A DNA stretch of 64,000 nucleotides from DATACQ01 sp036555515 (GTDB lineage Bacteria > Desulfobacterota > Binatia > UBA9968). The notes beneath the pieces were generated by a model. The model worked only from the letters and a program-made list of their open reading frames with translations, was not told the origin of the DNA and did no database searches. Position numbers and translations under genes: made by a program. This document shows, piece by piece, positions 25,848 through 35,040 of the stretch (the first letter of the stretch is position 1; each line of letters begins with the position of its first letter). The stretch lies in assembly GCA_036555515.1 (NCBI GenBank), contig DATBLC010000148.1, forward strand, positions 1-64,000. The letters are read 5' to 3'.

Positions 25848-26350
25848 CGGGGATCCCTCCGCAGCATTTCACCAGCACGACAGCTATTCAACTTTAGTCA
25901 TCCAGACAGAAACAATCGAACGGCGGTCGTCTCAAGAAGATATGAACCAGCTAACCCACCGCCACGCCACACTATCGAACGACCGCTTTCCGCGTCAACG
26001 GCGTGCAATCGGCTCCAAGCGAAGCGATGCTGAGAAACATGAAAGACTAATCAACAGATTTAGCCGCCGCAGCTTGACCCGGGTTGCATTGGGTTTGTAA
26101 TCCCTGGGGCGGCGTTTGTCGGGGAAGAGATTGACAAGGCGCCGTATGGTGGCGGATATTGCAGCCAGTTTTGCTCTTCTTTGATCACGGGTTCCCGGAT
26201 ACCCCGCCGGCAAAGCCGATGCGGTTAGACGCGGTATTACGCGTCACTCAGACAAGAACAGTCGTCAAACATGAAGGAGGCTCGTATGCCGATTTTCTAA
26301 CTCACCGCCACTACTAAATCTCAGACGCCACAGCATGTCAGGAGAGTCCC
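25848..26350. other. 503-bp divergent intergenic region with a four-codon ORF
   Basis: No ordinary gene is seen between the divergent TctC-like and SDR genes. At 26275-26300 a strong AAGGAGG site leads into ATG CCG ATT TTC TAA, a four-residue frame, 51 bp before the SDR start. This could be the stump of a lost gene or a leader. The rest contains no clear repeat or hairpin. Confidence 0.4.
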
Positions 26351-27148
26351 ATGGACAACATAGATCTTTCTTGCTTTTCACTAAAAGGTCGGACCGCGAT
26401 AGTAACCGGCGGCAGCGGGGGCATCGGCAGGGCCTGCGCCATCGCATTCGCAAAAGCCGGCTCAGACGTGGTCATCGCTTCACTTCCCCCCGAGTCGGTT
26501 CCCGCCGTGGTACAGGAAGTGGAAGGGTTAGGAACTAGAGGCCTCGGCGTCGTAGTCGATGTGACGAGCGCCGACCAAGTTAAGTCCATGGTCGATCAAA
26601 CGCTAGCGAAGTTTGGCCGCATAGACGTATTAGTCAACGTCGCCGGTGGTTCCTATAGCCGGAACGCATATATGCCTTCATTTATGCGCGCGCCTCTGCT
26701 TGAACTGTCAGAGCAAGACTTCATGAGCGCTTATGACGTCAACGTCAAAAGTGCCTTTCTTTGCGCTCAGAGCGTGGTCCCAACTATGAAAGCGCGCGGC
26801 AAAGGCAGCATCATCAATATTGGGTCGATCTCCGGACGCGGTACGAAAAAGGAGAGAGCCGATATGGCCGCCTATGGAAGCTCCAAAGCAGCCGTGATGA
26901 ACCTAACCCTGCACATGGCTCATCAATGGGGGCCTGAAGTGCGCGTCAACTGTATCGCTCCAGGCACTATCGACACACCTCGACCAGCGGGGACCCAGCG
27001 GCAGGAATTGGCATCGGAAGCGTTGAAACGAGCCACTCTAGGAAGAGCGGGCAGGCCCGAGGAAGTGGCAAACGTGGCGTTGTTTTTAGCTTCAGACGCG
27101 GCCAGCTTCGTTAGCGGCGCGGTAATCGACGTGAATGGAGGAGAATAA
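26351..27148 (+). CDS. SDR family oxidoreductase
   Basis: A 265-residue classical short-chain dehydrogenase. The cofactor motif is TGGSGGIGRA (residues 19-28), the structural motif NVAGGS, the catalytic Ser in INIGSISGRG, and YxxxK in AYGSSKAAV. The C-terminus FVSGAVIDVNGGE is typical. An insertion after NVAGGS (YSRNAYMPSFMRAPLLELS) is longer than usual and would sit over the active site. The ATG follows AGGAG by seven bases. It converges with the flavoprotein gene at 27205. Substrate unknown. Confidence 0.92.
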   Translation: MDNIDLSCFSLKGRTAIVTGGSGGIGRACAIAFAKAGSDVVIASLPPESVPAVVQEVEGLGTRGLGVVVDVTSADQVKSMVDQTLAKFGRIDVLVNVAGGSYSRNAYMPSFMRAPLLELSEQDFMSAYDVNVKSAFLCAQSVVPTMKARGKGSIINIGSISGRGTKKERADMAAYGSSKAAVMNLTLHMAHQWGPEVRVNCIAPGTIDTPRPAGTQRQELASEALKRATLGRAGRPEEVANVALFLASDAASFVSGAVIDVNGGE

Positions 27149-27204
27149 GGTTTGCGCCCGTTGTGGTTAAATCTGGTTTCTCTCCGGGCTTAGGGCAAAC
27201 GCTC

Positions 27205-28551
27205 TCAGCTCGCCGCGGCTCTGGGCGCAGCGATGATTTCCAGCATCTCGTCGTCGCTCGAGTATTTGTATTCCCAGGTGTTGCGTTTTTTGGCCTCTTC
27301 CTTTTCCTTGGCTTCGAGCACGGCGAGATCCTCTTTCGTCACGAAGGAAATTTTTTTCTCCTCGAGTTTATCCAAGACCGCTTCGATTTTTTGCTGCACG
27401 ATGTACGGCTCAAAGCCTTCTTTTGAAGCCAGATACTGGTTGACGACCTTCATGCCGCGCTCCGCATCTTGTTTGGCCACGCCGACAAGACCGACGCTGG
27501 CGTTACGCGACCAACCGATGACGTACATGTGTTCCAGCGCTTGCTTCGTCTGCGGATCGTAAGGCTGGTAGTGCGCCGGGTTGGGATCGCCGGGCAGCGC
27601 GGTGGGATTGGTCACAAAGGCGCCGCGGTTAAACGGCAACCCGAGTGACGCGTCCACTTCATCGCCGATGGCATAGATAACGCAATCGACCGGCAGCTCG
27701 ATCCTTCGTCCCGTTCCCTTCGGAACGGTCCGGCCGTTTTCGACGACGAGCTTGTTCAGCTCCACTTCCAATGCAGCAACTTCGTTCTTTTTGTTGGCAA
27801 CAACCCGGGTCGGTGAGCAGAGGTAGCGAAATCGCAGCTTCTGATTCGCCGGCGGAACGGTCGTGCCGACGAACTTCTGAATTATCTCCTCGACATTCTG
27901 TCCCGCGCTTTCGAGGTCCGGCCGGATGCGCTCGATCTCCTTGCGTTGGTCGTCGTTGTCGAGATAGTTTTCAATGACCTCGAACTCGCTGTCGTCGTAA
28001 GCTTTTTCTTTAGGCCCGCGACGGGCGACTACCGTCACTTCCTCAATGTTCATGTAATTGAGCAACCAATTGGCGACATCGACCATGACGTTTCCCATGC
28101 CGATGATCGCCACTCGTTTGCCCAACTTGAAGGGCCGCTGGCTGAAGGGCGGAAGTTTATTGTAATGATAGACAACGTCCTTCGCGTGATAGACCCGTTG
28201 GGTGTCCTCGCCGGGAAGGCCCAACTTCTTCGTGCCCTGCGCGCCCGCGGCGACGACGATCGCGCTGAAACCGACTTCCTCGAGATCCTTGAGCGTAAGA
28301 GCTTTGTCTTGGCCCACCGTGACGTGACCGAGATAGCACACCTGGGGGTGCACGAGAATGCGCTGGAATTGTTTGCGCAAGCCGGTCTTCATCTTCTCTT
28401 TGTCCATAAAAATGCCATACTCGGCCAAGCCCCCCGGTTTGATGTCGCGATTAATGAGCAGCACCCGGTGCCCGGCTTCCGTCAGTTTTCTCGCGCCGTA
28501 AATACCGGCCGGACCGGCGCCAATGATCGCCACCAAGTGTTGCTTTGACAT
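27205..28551 (-). CDS. FAD-dependent ferredoxin--NADP reductase-like oxidoreductase
   Basis: A 448-residue flavoprotein of the adrenodoxin reductase/GltD-like group. The FAD fingerprint is IIGAGPAGIYGARKL at the N-terminus, the NADP fold is VAIIGMGNVMVDVANWLL, and the late motif GWSRNASVGLVGVAKQDAE matches the conserved region over the flavin. The last 60 residues are highly charged (EEKKISFVTKEDLAVLEAKE), unlike short family members. No ferredoxin gene adjoins. It may supply reduced ferredoxin or NADPH for the nearby oxidoreductases. Confidence 0.88.
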   Translation of the reverse strand: MSKQHLVAIIGAGPAGIYGARKLTEAGHRVLLINRDIKPGGLAEYGIFMDKEKMKTGLRKQFQRILVHPQVCYLGHVTVGQDKALTLKDLEEVGFSAIVVAAGAQGTKKLGLPGEDTQRVYHAKDVVYHYNKLPPFSQRPFKLGKRVAIIGMGNVMVDVANWLLNYMNIEEVTVVARRGPKEKAYDDSEFEVIENYLDNDDQRKEIERIRPDLESAGQNVEEIIQKFVGTTVPPANQKLRFRYLCSPTRVVANKKNEVAALEVELNKLVVENGRTVPKGTGRRIELPVDCVIYAIGDEVDASLGLPFNRGAFVTNPTALPGDPNPAHYQPYDPQTKQALEHMYVIGWSRNASVGLVGVAKQDAERGMKVVNQYLASKEGFEPYIVQQKIEAVLDKLEEKKISFVTKEDLAVLEAKEKEEAKKRNTWEYKYSSDDEMLEIIAAPRAAAS

Positions 28552-28645
28552 TCCCTATACCTCTATCTTTTTCTGCAATTTTAAACGACCGGAAGCAAAT
28601 AACCAAGCGGTTGAAACGAAACGGGAAGGAAAACGCTGGAGAGAT

Positions 28646-28915
28646 TTATTGAAGCTCTCTTTTGCCTTCGATTTCCAACTCCGTACCCCGAGAATCTTTA
28701 TGCGTAAATGAGACAAGCTCCCAGCTGCCGTCTTCCAGGGGCCCCTTGAGGATGTAGGAGTTTTGGTCGCTGCCCTGCACGCGGAAATAACAGGCTTGCT
28801 CGCCATACCAGCGGTCAGAGACCTCCTCGACCTCTATGATTCGGCTTCCCAACAGAAACCGAGACGGACTTTCTTGTCCTTTGGCGTCCGGGGAGGATTC
28901 CACCTTGATTTTCAC
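28646..28915 (-). CDS. Small conserved-looking hypothetical protein
   Basis: An 89-residue soluble protein from GTG 28915; the frame is open to an ATG at 28990, but that start lies in the ribosome site of the divergent aldolase gene and adds a spurious-looking hydrophobic stretch. The core IIEVEEVSDRWYGEQACYF then DQNSYILKGPLEDGSWELVS reads like a small beta-sheet domain. I do not recognise the family. The stop is 94 bp from the start of the flavoprotein gene on the same strand, so co-transcription is possible. Confidence 0.5.
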   Translation of the reverse strand: MKIKVESSPDAKGQESPSRFLLGSRIIEVEEVSDRWYGEQACYFRVQGSDQNSYILKGPLEDGSWELVSFTHKDSRGTELEIEGKRELQ

Positions 28916-28988
28916 GTCAGGTCTCTTTCTCCAGAAATTCAAAAAATTTAATATAGCCCAAAATACCCGGAATGCAAAGGAGTATCCC

Positions 28989-29672
28989 ATGGTTCCTCTC
29001 GACCAGCTCAGAAAAGATATCGTCAGTGCTTGCCGGATTCTTTCCCAACAGAAACTTGTCGAGGGATTCGGACATGTCAGCGCGCGAATTCCCGATAGTG
29101 ACCTTTTCCTGATGACCCCGCGAATCAGTCTTGCTCTGGTAAAAGAGGGCGACCTCCTTACAATGAATTTTAACAGTGAGGTTGTCTCAGGAGCTCAGCC
29201 GATGCCATCCGAAACCTGGTTGCATACTGCGATCATGAAGTCGATGCCGCGGGTGAACGCAATCACGCGCATTCACGCCCGCGTGGCGAACATGTTTTCT
29301 GTAACCAACCGTAAGCTTGAGCCGGTGCATAATCACGGCAGCTTTTTCGCCGACGGCGTTCCGGTGTTTGCCATTCCGGATTTAATAACGACTGAAAAAC
29401 TTGGCGAGCAAGTGGCGCAGACTCTCGGCGATAAGCCTGCGATTTTGTTGCGAGGAAACGGCCAAGTCACCGTCGGGAGAACTATTCCCGAAGTTGTCAT
29501 GATGGCCATCTATCTGGAGGAAGCGGCGCAGGTTCTCTACGGCGCATTGCAGATCGGGACGCCGATTCCGTTAACTCAAGATGAATCGAAGCGACGCCAA
29601 GCGGAAGCCTTACCGCCGGTGGACCTGGAGCGAGCGTGGAGTTATTTCAAGAGCTTGGTTGAGAGCACCTAA
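28989..29672 (+). CDS. Class II aldolase/adducin family protein with altered metal site
   Basis: A 227-residue protein; the ATG at 28989 follows AAAGGAG. The fold is shown by VEGFGHVSARIP, PSETWLHTAIM (Glu75) and the sheet ITRIHARVANMFS. In fuculose-phosphate aldolase the zinc ligands are an HxH pair and a later His; here His96 is followed by Arg98 instead of His, and the usual RGHG or RNHG is RGNG (Asn157). Two of three expected ligands are therefore replaced. His114 and His116 in EPVHNHGS might compensate. The reaction is uncertain. A strong terminator follows. Confidence 0.85.
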   Translation: MVPLDQLRKDIVSACRILSQQKLVEGFGHVSARIPDSDLFLMTPRISLALVKEGDLLTMNFNSEVVSGAQPMPSETWLHTAIMKSMPRVNAITRIHARVANMFSVTNRKLEPVHNHGSFFADGVPVFAIPDLITTEKLGEQVAQTLGDKPAILLRGNGQVTVGRTIPEVVMMAIYLEEAAQVLYGALQIGTPIPLTQDESKRRQAEALPPVDLERAWSYFKSLVEST

Positions 29673-29772
29673 CAGGTTGCTGGATAATCGTGCTCTTTAC
29701 CTGAGATCGGACGGACTCGAGCCGCAAATCCGAACAACGAAATCTGTGTGATGCACTGAAATGCTGCAATAT

Positions 29773-29812
29773 AAAAAGCCCGGCACCCGCGACTCGGCGT
29801 GCCGGGCTTTTG
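29773..29812. terminator. Bidirectional rho-independent terminator
   Basis: A hairpin with stem AAAAAGCCCGGCAC pairing with GTGCCGGGCTTTT around a short CCGCGACTCGGC loop. The A-run and T-run on the two sides let it work for both the aldolase gene (plus) and the respiratory operon (minus) that end on either side. Confidence 0.9.
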
Positions 29813-29826
29813 TGCGCCGTATATTT

Positions 29827-30540
29827 TTACTTGCCGGCCAACTCAAAATTAGCCTTGGCGTCTTCCTTGGCTTTCACGGTTACCTTCTGGGTGCTCTTGC
29901 CGAGTTTTTCGTGCCACACTTCAACGGTGTAGGAGCCTGCCGGAACATCGGGTAACTTGAAATTGCCGGAATTATCCGTCACTGCGAAGTATGGATTTGG
30001 CGTGGCCACAATCCACCCGGACATCCAACCATGCACATCGCATTTAACTTCGAAGGTCTCGGGCTTTTCGATCTTTTGTTCCATTGTTTTTTTGAACTTC
30101 GGCTGCGCTATGTTAAAAGGGCTGTTGACCTTACTGTAGGAATGAACGTTGTGAAGAATTCCATCCGGGTTCAAAATCTCCACCGCGCTGCCCGCGGGGA
30201 AGGCCAATACATGAGGCTTATACTCGCAGCCCGCTTGGTCCAGAGTAACCTTTTTTGGCTCGATCTTCTTGCCTTTCTTGATGTCTGTAATCGTGACAAC
30301 GGCGTTGGCAAGATTTCCATTGTTCACAATCAACGATTGGTCCACCTTGGGCGTCTTGCCGCAGACCTCTTTATCTTTGCTGACATCCAGTTTCTTTGGC
30401 GCCGGGGCGGTGCCTTTAAACTTGACCGTTCCAGAGATGGTGCCGCCATCTTTGACATCGCCGGCCGCGTACTGCGCCATCGCGCTTGCCGGCCAGGTCA
30501 AGATAGCCGCAACGACAAAAAACGAACGGATCCTATTCAT
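29827..30540 (-). CDS. Secreted cupredoxin-like protein with C-terminal transthyretin-like domain
   Basis: A 237-residue exported protein; signal peptide residues 1-22 (FFVVAAILTWPASAMAQ). Residues 30-175 are a beta-sandwich with a possible type 1 copper site: His130 (NPDGILHNVH), Cys167, His170 and Met173 in KCDVHGWM, spacing C-x2-H-x2-M. Residues 180-237 resemble a carboxypeptidase regulatory-like domain (FAVTDNSGNFKLPDVPAGSY). It lies 54 bp after the octaheme cytochrome gene and before the terminator, so it is the last gene of the bc operon and could be an electron acceptor of that complex. Confidence 0.82.
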   Translation of the reverse strand: MNRIRSFFVVAAILTWPASAMAQYAAGDVKDGGTISGTVKFKGTAPAPKKLDVSKDKEVCGKTPKVDQSLIVNNGNLANAVVTITDIKKGKKIEPKKVTLDQAGCEYKPHVLAFPAGSAVEILNPDGILHNVHSYSKVNSPFNIAQPKFKKTMEQKIEKPETFEVKCDVHGWMSGWIVATPNPYFAVTDNSGNFKLPDVPAGSYTVEVWHEKLGKSTQKVTVKAKEDAKANFELAGK

Positions 30541-30594
30541 ACAGTCCTCCTTAATCCTATCTTAATGATTTGACGCCTTGAAACAAGCTAATAT

Positions 30595-33288
30595 TCATCG
30601 CTTCGCTGGCTTGACCTTGGCGGTATCCGCTGCCGCTGCGGTTGCCACGGCGGGCGCCGCCCGGCCCAGCGTTATCAAATAATCCCGCAGCGCTTCGATC
30701 TGCCGGTCGTCCTTCCCGCCCAAAATATTGTCCGGACCGCCCGGATAGAACGACGGCATCTTGGTGCCCGGCTGCACTTTTTGCGGGTCTTGCAACCACT
30801 TGATTATCCAGTTGGGATTGAGCCGCTGGCGCGCCATGGCCAGATCCGGCGCCCAGCCTTCCTGTGGTCCTTCCGGATTTTTACCACCGCGCACGTGACA
30901 ACTGAAGCAGTTGAAATATTCCGGCGATGTCAATTGACGAGCCGCCTCGAGATTTTCCGGCGGGATCTTTCTATCGTCGATGTAAACGAAGGGTTGTTCC
31001 ACCTTCGATAGGCCGTTGAAGTAATTGATCAGCTGCGTCGCATGCTCGTCGGAAAAACCGAAAGTCGGCATGCGAATTTCCAACCATGGCCGCAACGGAA
31101 ACGGCGCCTTCAAAAAACTGTAAAACCAGTTTGATTGTACCTTTTCGCCCTCGCCGTTCAAAGACGGCGGCGCCGAGGCGGGATTCTCATAATATTTTTT
31201 GACGAAGCCGCCGCGCTTCTCGATCTCATGACAGCCGACGCAATTATACTGCTGCATGAGCCGGCGTCCTTCGAACACCTGCTGGACTCTGAGCCCCTGA
31301 TCCGCAAGATAGCGCTGACCGACTTTTCGCTCCCGGAATCCGCCCAGCAAAATTCTGAGCGCCTTGATATCTTCGTCCGCCAAATTGAACTGCGGCATCA
31401 ATTGCTCGACGCGCTCGGTCGCGTAACCCCGCGGCGTTTTGAGCTTGTTGTAGGTCCAGTCATCCCAGGTGTGCGGCACGTCCGTGCGGTTGCCAAACGC
31501 CAGTTCTTCGACGGTCTTGGAACCGAAGGTCGTCAGCTCAGCGCCCACGCGCGATTCCTTTTCCATGCCTGTGATGTCATGGCAACCAAAGCAGCCCCAC
31601 CTGCGCACCAGGGATTCGCCCCGTTTGACATTCTGCGGATCGGCGAGTTTTTCTTGGATTCCCGCGATCGCCTCGCCCTTGGTGCCAAGCGTCCTCAGGT
31701 AGGAGGTAATCGCCAGCGCTTCGTCGTCGCTCAACCGCAAGCTCGGCATTTTCGTATCCGGCTGATATCCGCGCGGGTCGCGAATCCAGTGGTAGATCCA
31801 TTGAGAGCCGGCCTTGGCGGAGATGTCTTTGAGGTTGGGGATGAGATCCTTTTCCTTGCCCAGGGGCGTGCTAAATTCGCCATCGGTGAATCCGTGGCAA
31901 CCTTTGCAGCCGATGCTCTCAACCAGCTTTTTCCCGAGCGCCGCCTGATTGGCGTCCCCTTCGCGAAAACCGGCTGGCAGCGGATGCTCTTGCAACCACT
32001 TGTCGCCCTCTTCCTTGGACGATGACCAGAGATACGCCGCAATAGCAATGGCATCGTCTTGCTTGAGATCGAAATTAGGCATGCGCGTGCGCGGCCGGAA
32101 TTTGTGCGGGTTTTCGATCCAGCGCACCATCCAGCTTGGATCGGCCTTCGCGCTGATCTTGCGCAGGCTCGGGGCAATCTTGGGAATATTTTCGTAGCCC
32201 TTCACGAGATGGCAGCCGGTGCAACCGACCTGCTCGAAGAGCCGCTGGCCCTGGGTGAGTAACGGCGCATACTCTTCAAACTTTTGCACGTCCAAGTGAC
32301 ACGACGTGCAGCTTGACTGGGATTTTGTTCCCCGCAGCAGCGGAAACTCCCAGAGATGCACTTCACCATGCGCCTGTTTGGCGCTGTTGACCGCCACGCC
32401 TTGCCCTTCATGGCAGCCGGTGCAGCCATGTTTTTCGGGTGGATGGGCGTTGTCGGCGAGGTAAACTTCGCGGCGCGGATGAGTTTTGAAGGGATTCGGT
32501 TCCTCTTCGAACCCCGCCCGGTTGATCGCCAGATGGCAAGTTTGGCAGCGATCGACGCGCGCGACGGGTTGGTCGAATCGGTTGCGATCGAATTCGTCCA
32601 TCGACACCTGCTGAATCTTGGGAACCTTATAGAAAGACACTGGGCCGAGCTTGAGCGTCGTGTTCGCCATCGTCCGCTGCCACTTGTCGCGCTCGACGGT
32701 GAGCTTGGCCAGCTCATTTTCGATCTCCCTGGGGGTCGAATTGATCTTCTTGATCTCCTCTCTTAGTTGATCCCGTTTCTCGCGCGCCGCCTCGAGAGTC
32801 GGGTCGAGCTTGACTTTTTCCTTTTCCAGTTCTCGAATATGCTCCAGAAACGGCTGCGGATTGCGCTTTTGCTGGACGGCGTGATCATATTCGTACCACG
32901 CTTCTTCCATCTCGCTTTTGATGAATTTGATTTCCTGGTCGATTTCCTTGAAGCGCACGCTGGCGGCCTCTTCCTGTTCCGTCAAGGCGCTCAGTTTCTT
33001 GCCCAGCTCGCCGCCTTTCAAGCTCGCCTGCGCCGCGGCGAGTTTCTTGGTCAATTCCTGATAGTTGGCATCGGCCTCAAGCTTCTTTTGCTCCTCGTCA
33101 TAAGCCGCTTTGGCTTTCTCGTAATCGAGCCGGAAAAAGCGATATTGGATTCCCTTCCACGGACGACGGGTAATATTGTCGTCCCAAAAGGCCCAGAAAG
33201 ACAAAACCACCAATAAGGCGCTGCCGATGAGGAAGGTGCTGCCGTAGGATTTTTTCTCTTCCTTCTCGTCGATTCCTCGTTCCGCCAT
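30595..33288 (-). CDS. Membrane-anchored coiled-coil octaheme cytochrome c of a bc complex
   Basis: An 897-residue protein. Residues 16-36 form one membrane anchor; 50-215 are a charged, helix-rich coiled coil; then eight CxxCH sites begin at C248, C289, C327, C356, C461, C566, C683 and C794. The last five are each followed by an xMP motif (M403, M514, M631, M740, M844), as in class I cytochrome c domains with His/Met ligation; the first three lack one and may be bis-His. Its place directly after Rieske and cytochrome b genes says it replaces cytochrome c1. The haem-bearing part would face the periplasm. Confidence 0.92.
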   Translation of the reverse strand: MAERGIDEKEEKKSYGSTFLIGSALLVVLSFWAFWDDNITRRPWKGIQYRFFRLDYEKAKAAYDEEQKKLEADANYQELTKKLAAAQASLKGGELGKKLSALTEQEEAASVRFKEIDQEIKFIKSEMEEAWYEYDHAVQQKRNPQPFLEHIRELEKEKVKLDPTLEAAREKRDQLREEIKKINSTPREIENELAKLTVERDKWQRTMANTTLKLGPVSFYKVPKIQQVSMDEFDRNRFDQPVARVDRCQTCHLAINRAGFEEEPNPFKTHPRREVYLADNAHPPEKHGCTGCHEGQGVAVNSAKQAHGEVHLWEFPLLRGTKSQSSCTSCHLDVQKFEEYAPLLTQGQRLFEQVGCTGCHLVKGYENIPKIAPSLRKISAKADPSWMVRWIENPHKFRPRTRMPNFDLKQDDAIAIAAYLWSSSKEEGDKWLQEHPLPAGFREGDANQAALGKKLVESIGCKGCHGFTDGEFSTPLGKEKDLIPNLKDISAKAGSQWIYHWIRDPRGYQPDTKMPSLRLSDDEALAITSYLRTLGTKGEAIAGIQEKLADPQNVKRGESLVRRWGCFGCHDITGMEKESRVGAELTTFGSKTVEELAFGNRTDVPHTWDDWTYNKLKTPRGYATERVEQLMPQFNLADEDIKALRILLGGFRERKVGQRYLADQGLRVQQVFEGRRLMQQYNCVGCHEIEKRGGFVKKYYENPASAPPSLNGEGEKVQSNWFYSFLKAPFPLRPWLEIRMPTFGFSDEHATQLINYFNGLSKVEQPFVYIDDRKIPPENLEAARQLTSPEYFNCFSCHVRGGKNPEGPQEGWAPDLAMARQRLNPNWIIKWLQDPQKVQPGTKMPSFYPGGPDNILGGKDDRQIEALRDYLITLGRAAPAVATAAAADTAKVKPAKR

Positions 33289-33297
33289 CCCGACTCC

Positions 33298-33465
33298 CTA
33301 TGCGGCCCTGCGCTCCAGCGCGCGGCCCAAAGAAAAAACCCCGAGCCCGATCAGCGCCAGCACGATCTCTTCCGCCATCGAAGAGTTTTTCGCGATGCCG
33401 ACGAACAGAGCATAACCCACGTCCGCCAAGCCCAGCCCTTGGAGGATCTTAGCCAGGTAAAACAT
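33298..33465 (-). CDS. Small membrane protein of the bc operon (55 residues)
   Basis: A 55-residue protein beginning MFYLAKILQGLGLADVGYAL, with two hydrophobic segments (about 6-25 and 34-48). Its ATG overlaps the stop of the cytochrome b C-terminal gene by one base (TGATG), and its stop is 9 bp before the octaheme gene, so it is translated within the operon. Size and position suggest a structural subunit, like the small PetG/PetL-type subunits of b6f complexes, but there is no sequence match I can claim. Confidence 0.75.
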   Translation of the reverse strand: MFYLAKILQGLGLADVGYALFVGIAKNSSMAEEIVLALIGLGVFSLGRALERRAA

Positions 33466-34232
33466 CAGACGTTGATCCAGGGGGTCACTAATATGTATTT
33501 CACGTTGAACACGAGTCGCAGAAACATCTTGGCGGGAAGCGACAGCATCAAAACGAACAACACCGCGGTAATCGTAAAGCGCACCATGCCCCACCGCTCG
33601 AGAAACTCCCTGCCCTTGACTTTGAGCACCCAGAGATAAAACGCCGCCACGCCGGCGACAAAGTACAGGCCGATTACGAACAAACCGAAAGCCGCCGACA
33701 ACCAGTAGTCTCTGAGGCCAAACAGATACGGCAAGTCCACGTTGGTCAGCGCAACGACCTTATGGGCGTCCCAACGCTGCCAGGGCCAGAACAAGTTCCA
33801 GCCCGGCCCGCGGAAAAAAGTCCCGATGATAATCATCGTTACCCAGAGAATATGAAAGCCCAAAACGAAAGTGAGGATTTCATATTTTCTGTCTTTAAAG
33901 CAGTAGTAGCCGTTCCCTTTAGGATTAATATCGATGAATGGAATCACCATCAGGCCGACGATGATTAGGCTCGGCAAGACGACGCCCGCGTGCCAGGGAT
34001 CGAAGTAGACGAGCATTTCTTGCAGGCCGAGAAAGTACCAGGGCGCTTTGGAGGGATTGGGCGTCCGCGTCGGATTGGCCGGCTCCTCGAGGGGCGCGTC
34101 GATGGTGATCGACCAGAGCGTCAGGGCCACGGTCACGAACAGCGCGACGAGAAACTCGCCGCGGACTAGATGGGGCCAAGTGTGAATCTTGTCGTCGGTG
34201 GGTAACCTTTTTTCGCGGCTTGCCTCTGCCAT
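33465..34232 (-). CDS. Cytochrome b C-terminal domain protein (PetD/subunit IV-like)
   Basis: A 255-residue membrane protein. After a soluble N-terminus it has NPSKAPWYFLGLQEMLVYF, the quinol-site segment equivalent to PEWY; the KAPWYFLGLQE form is usual in menaquinol-oxidising complexes. About five transmembrane helices can be drawn, more than the three of PetD, including a C-terminal pair. It carries no haem ligands. It lies 18 bp after the cytochrome b gene. Confidence 0.92.
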   Translation of the reverse strand: MAEASREKRLPTDDKIHTWPHLVRGEFLVALFVTVALTLWSITIDAPLEEPANPTRTPNPSKAPWYFLGLQEMLVYFDPWHAGVVLPSLIIVGLMVIPFIDINPKGNGYYCFKDRKYEILTFVLGFHILWVTMIIIGTFFRGPGWNLFWPWQRWDAHKVVALTNVDLPYLFGLRDYWLSAAFGLFVIGLYFVAGVAAFYLWVLKVKGREFLERWGMVRFTITAVLFVLMLSLPAKMFLRLVFNVKYILVTPWINV

Positions 34233-34250
34233 CTTTTCCCTCGTTCCCGA

Positions 34251-35027
34251 TTAGAGAGACGGCCCCGAAAAGCCGTCTCGGCGGATGCGCCAGAAATGAA
34301 GCGCCATGAGAATGCTCGCAACCAGCGGGATGAAAATGCAGTGCAGAATGTAGAACCTGAGCAGCGTATGCGGGCCGATTTCGCCGCCGCCAAACAGGAA
34401 CGCGCGGGCGTCATAGATCGGATTGGCGCCGACGAACTCGGCGAACGGACCTTCATAACCCAGAAGAGGCGTGGCGCGCGCCATGTTGGAGCCGACGGTG
34501 ACGGCCCAGATGGCGAGTTGGTCCCAGGGCAATAGGTAACCCGTGAAACTCAAAAGCAGCGTCAGCACAAGCAACAACACGCCGACGATCCAGTTGAATT
34601 CCCGCGGCGGCTTGTACGAGCCGGTCAGAAACACGCGAAACATGTGCAGCCAAACGAACACAACCATGGCATGAGCCGCCCAGCGGTGCATGTTGCGCAT
34701 GAGCATGCCGAACGGCATGTCAAACTCCAGATATTTCATGTCCGCGTAGGCGTACTCCGCAACGGGCCGGTAGTAGAACATCAAGTAGATGCCGGTCACG
34801 GCGGTGACCAAAAACATGAGAAACGTGAGCCCGCCCATGCACCAGGTAAAGCGCATGCGCACCGCATGGCGCCGGACTTTGGCGGGATGGAGGTGGAGGA
34901 AAACGTTCGCGGTCACCATCATGACGCGGTTGCGCGGCGTATCATCGTAGCCGTGGCGAAAGATCGCTTTCCAGACGTGGCTCTCGACGATGTCGTTTTT
35001 GATTCTCTCTAGGACCTTGTTTGCCAT
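34251..35027 (-). CDS. Cytochrome b N-terminal domain protein (PetB-like, dihaem)
   Basis: A 258-residue membrane protein with four helices. The haem ligands are visible as His pairs in RNMHRWAAHAMVVFVWLH and GPHTLLRFYILHCIFIPL. The Q-cycle motif region FTGYLLPWDQLAIWAVTVG is intact. A 60-residue charged N-terminal extension precedes the first helix. With the separate PetD-like gene this is the split b6f-type arrangement. It lies 13 bp downstream of the Rieske gene. Confidence 0.95.
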   Translation of the reverse strand: MANKVLERIKNDIVESHVWKAIFRHGYDDTPRNRVMMVTANVFLHLHPAKVRRHAVRMRFTWCMGGLTFLMFLVTAVTGIYLMFYYRPVAEYAYADMKYLEFDMPFGMLMRNMHRWAAHAMVVFVWLHMFRVFLTGSYKPPREFNWIVGVLLLVLTLLLSFTGYLLPWDQLAIWAVTVGSNMARATPLLGYEGPFAEFVGANPIYDARAFLFGGGEIGPHTLLRFYILHCIFIPLVASILMALHFWRIRRDGFSGPSL

Positions 35028-35040
35028 AATCAGTCTTTCG

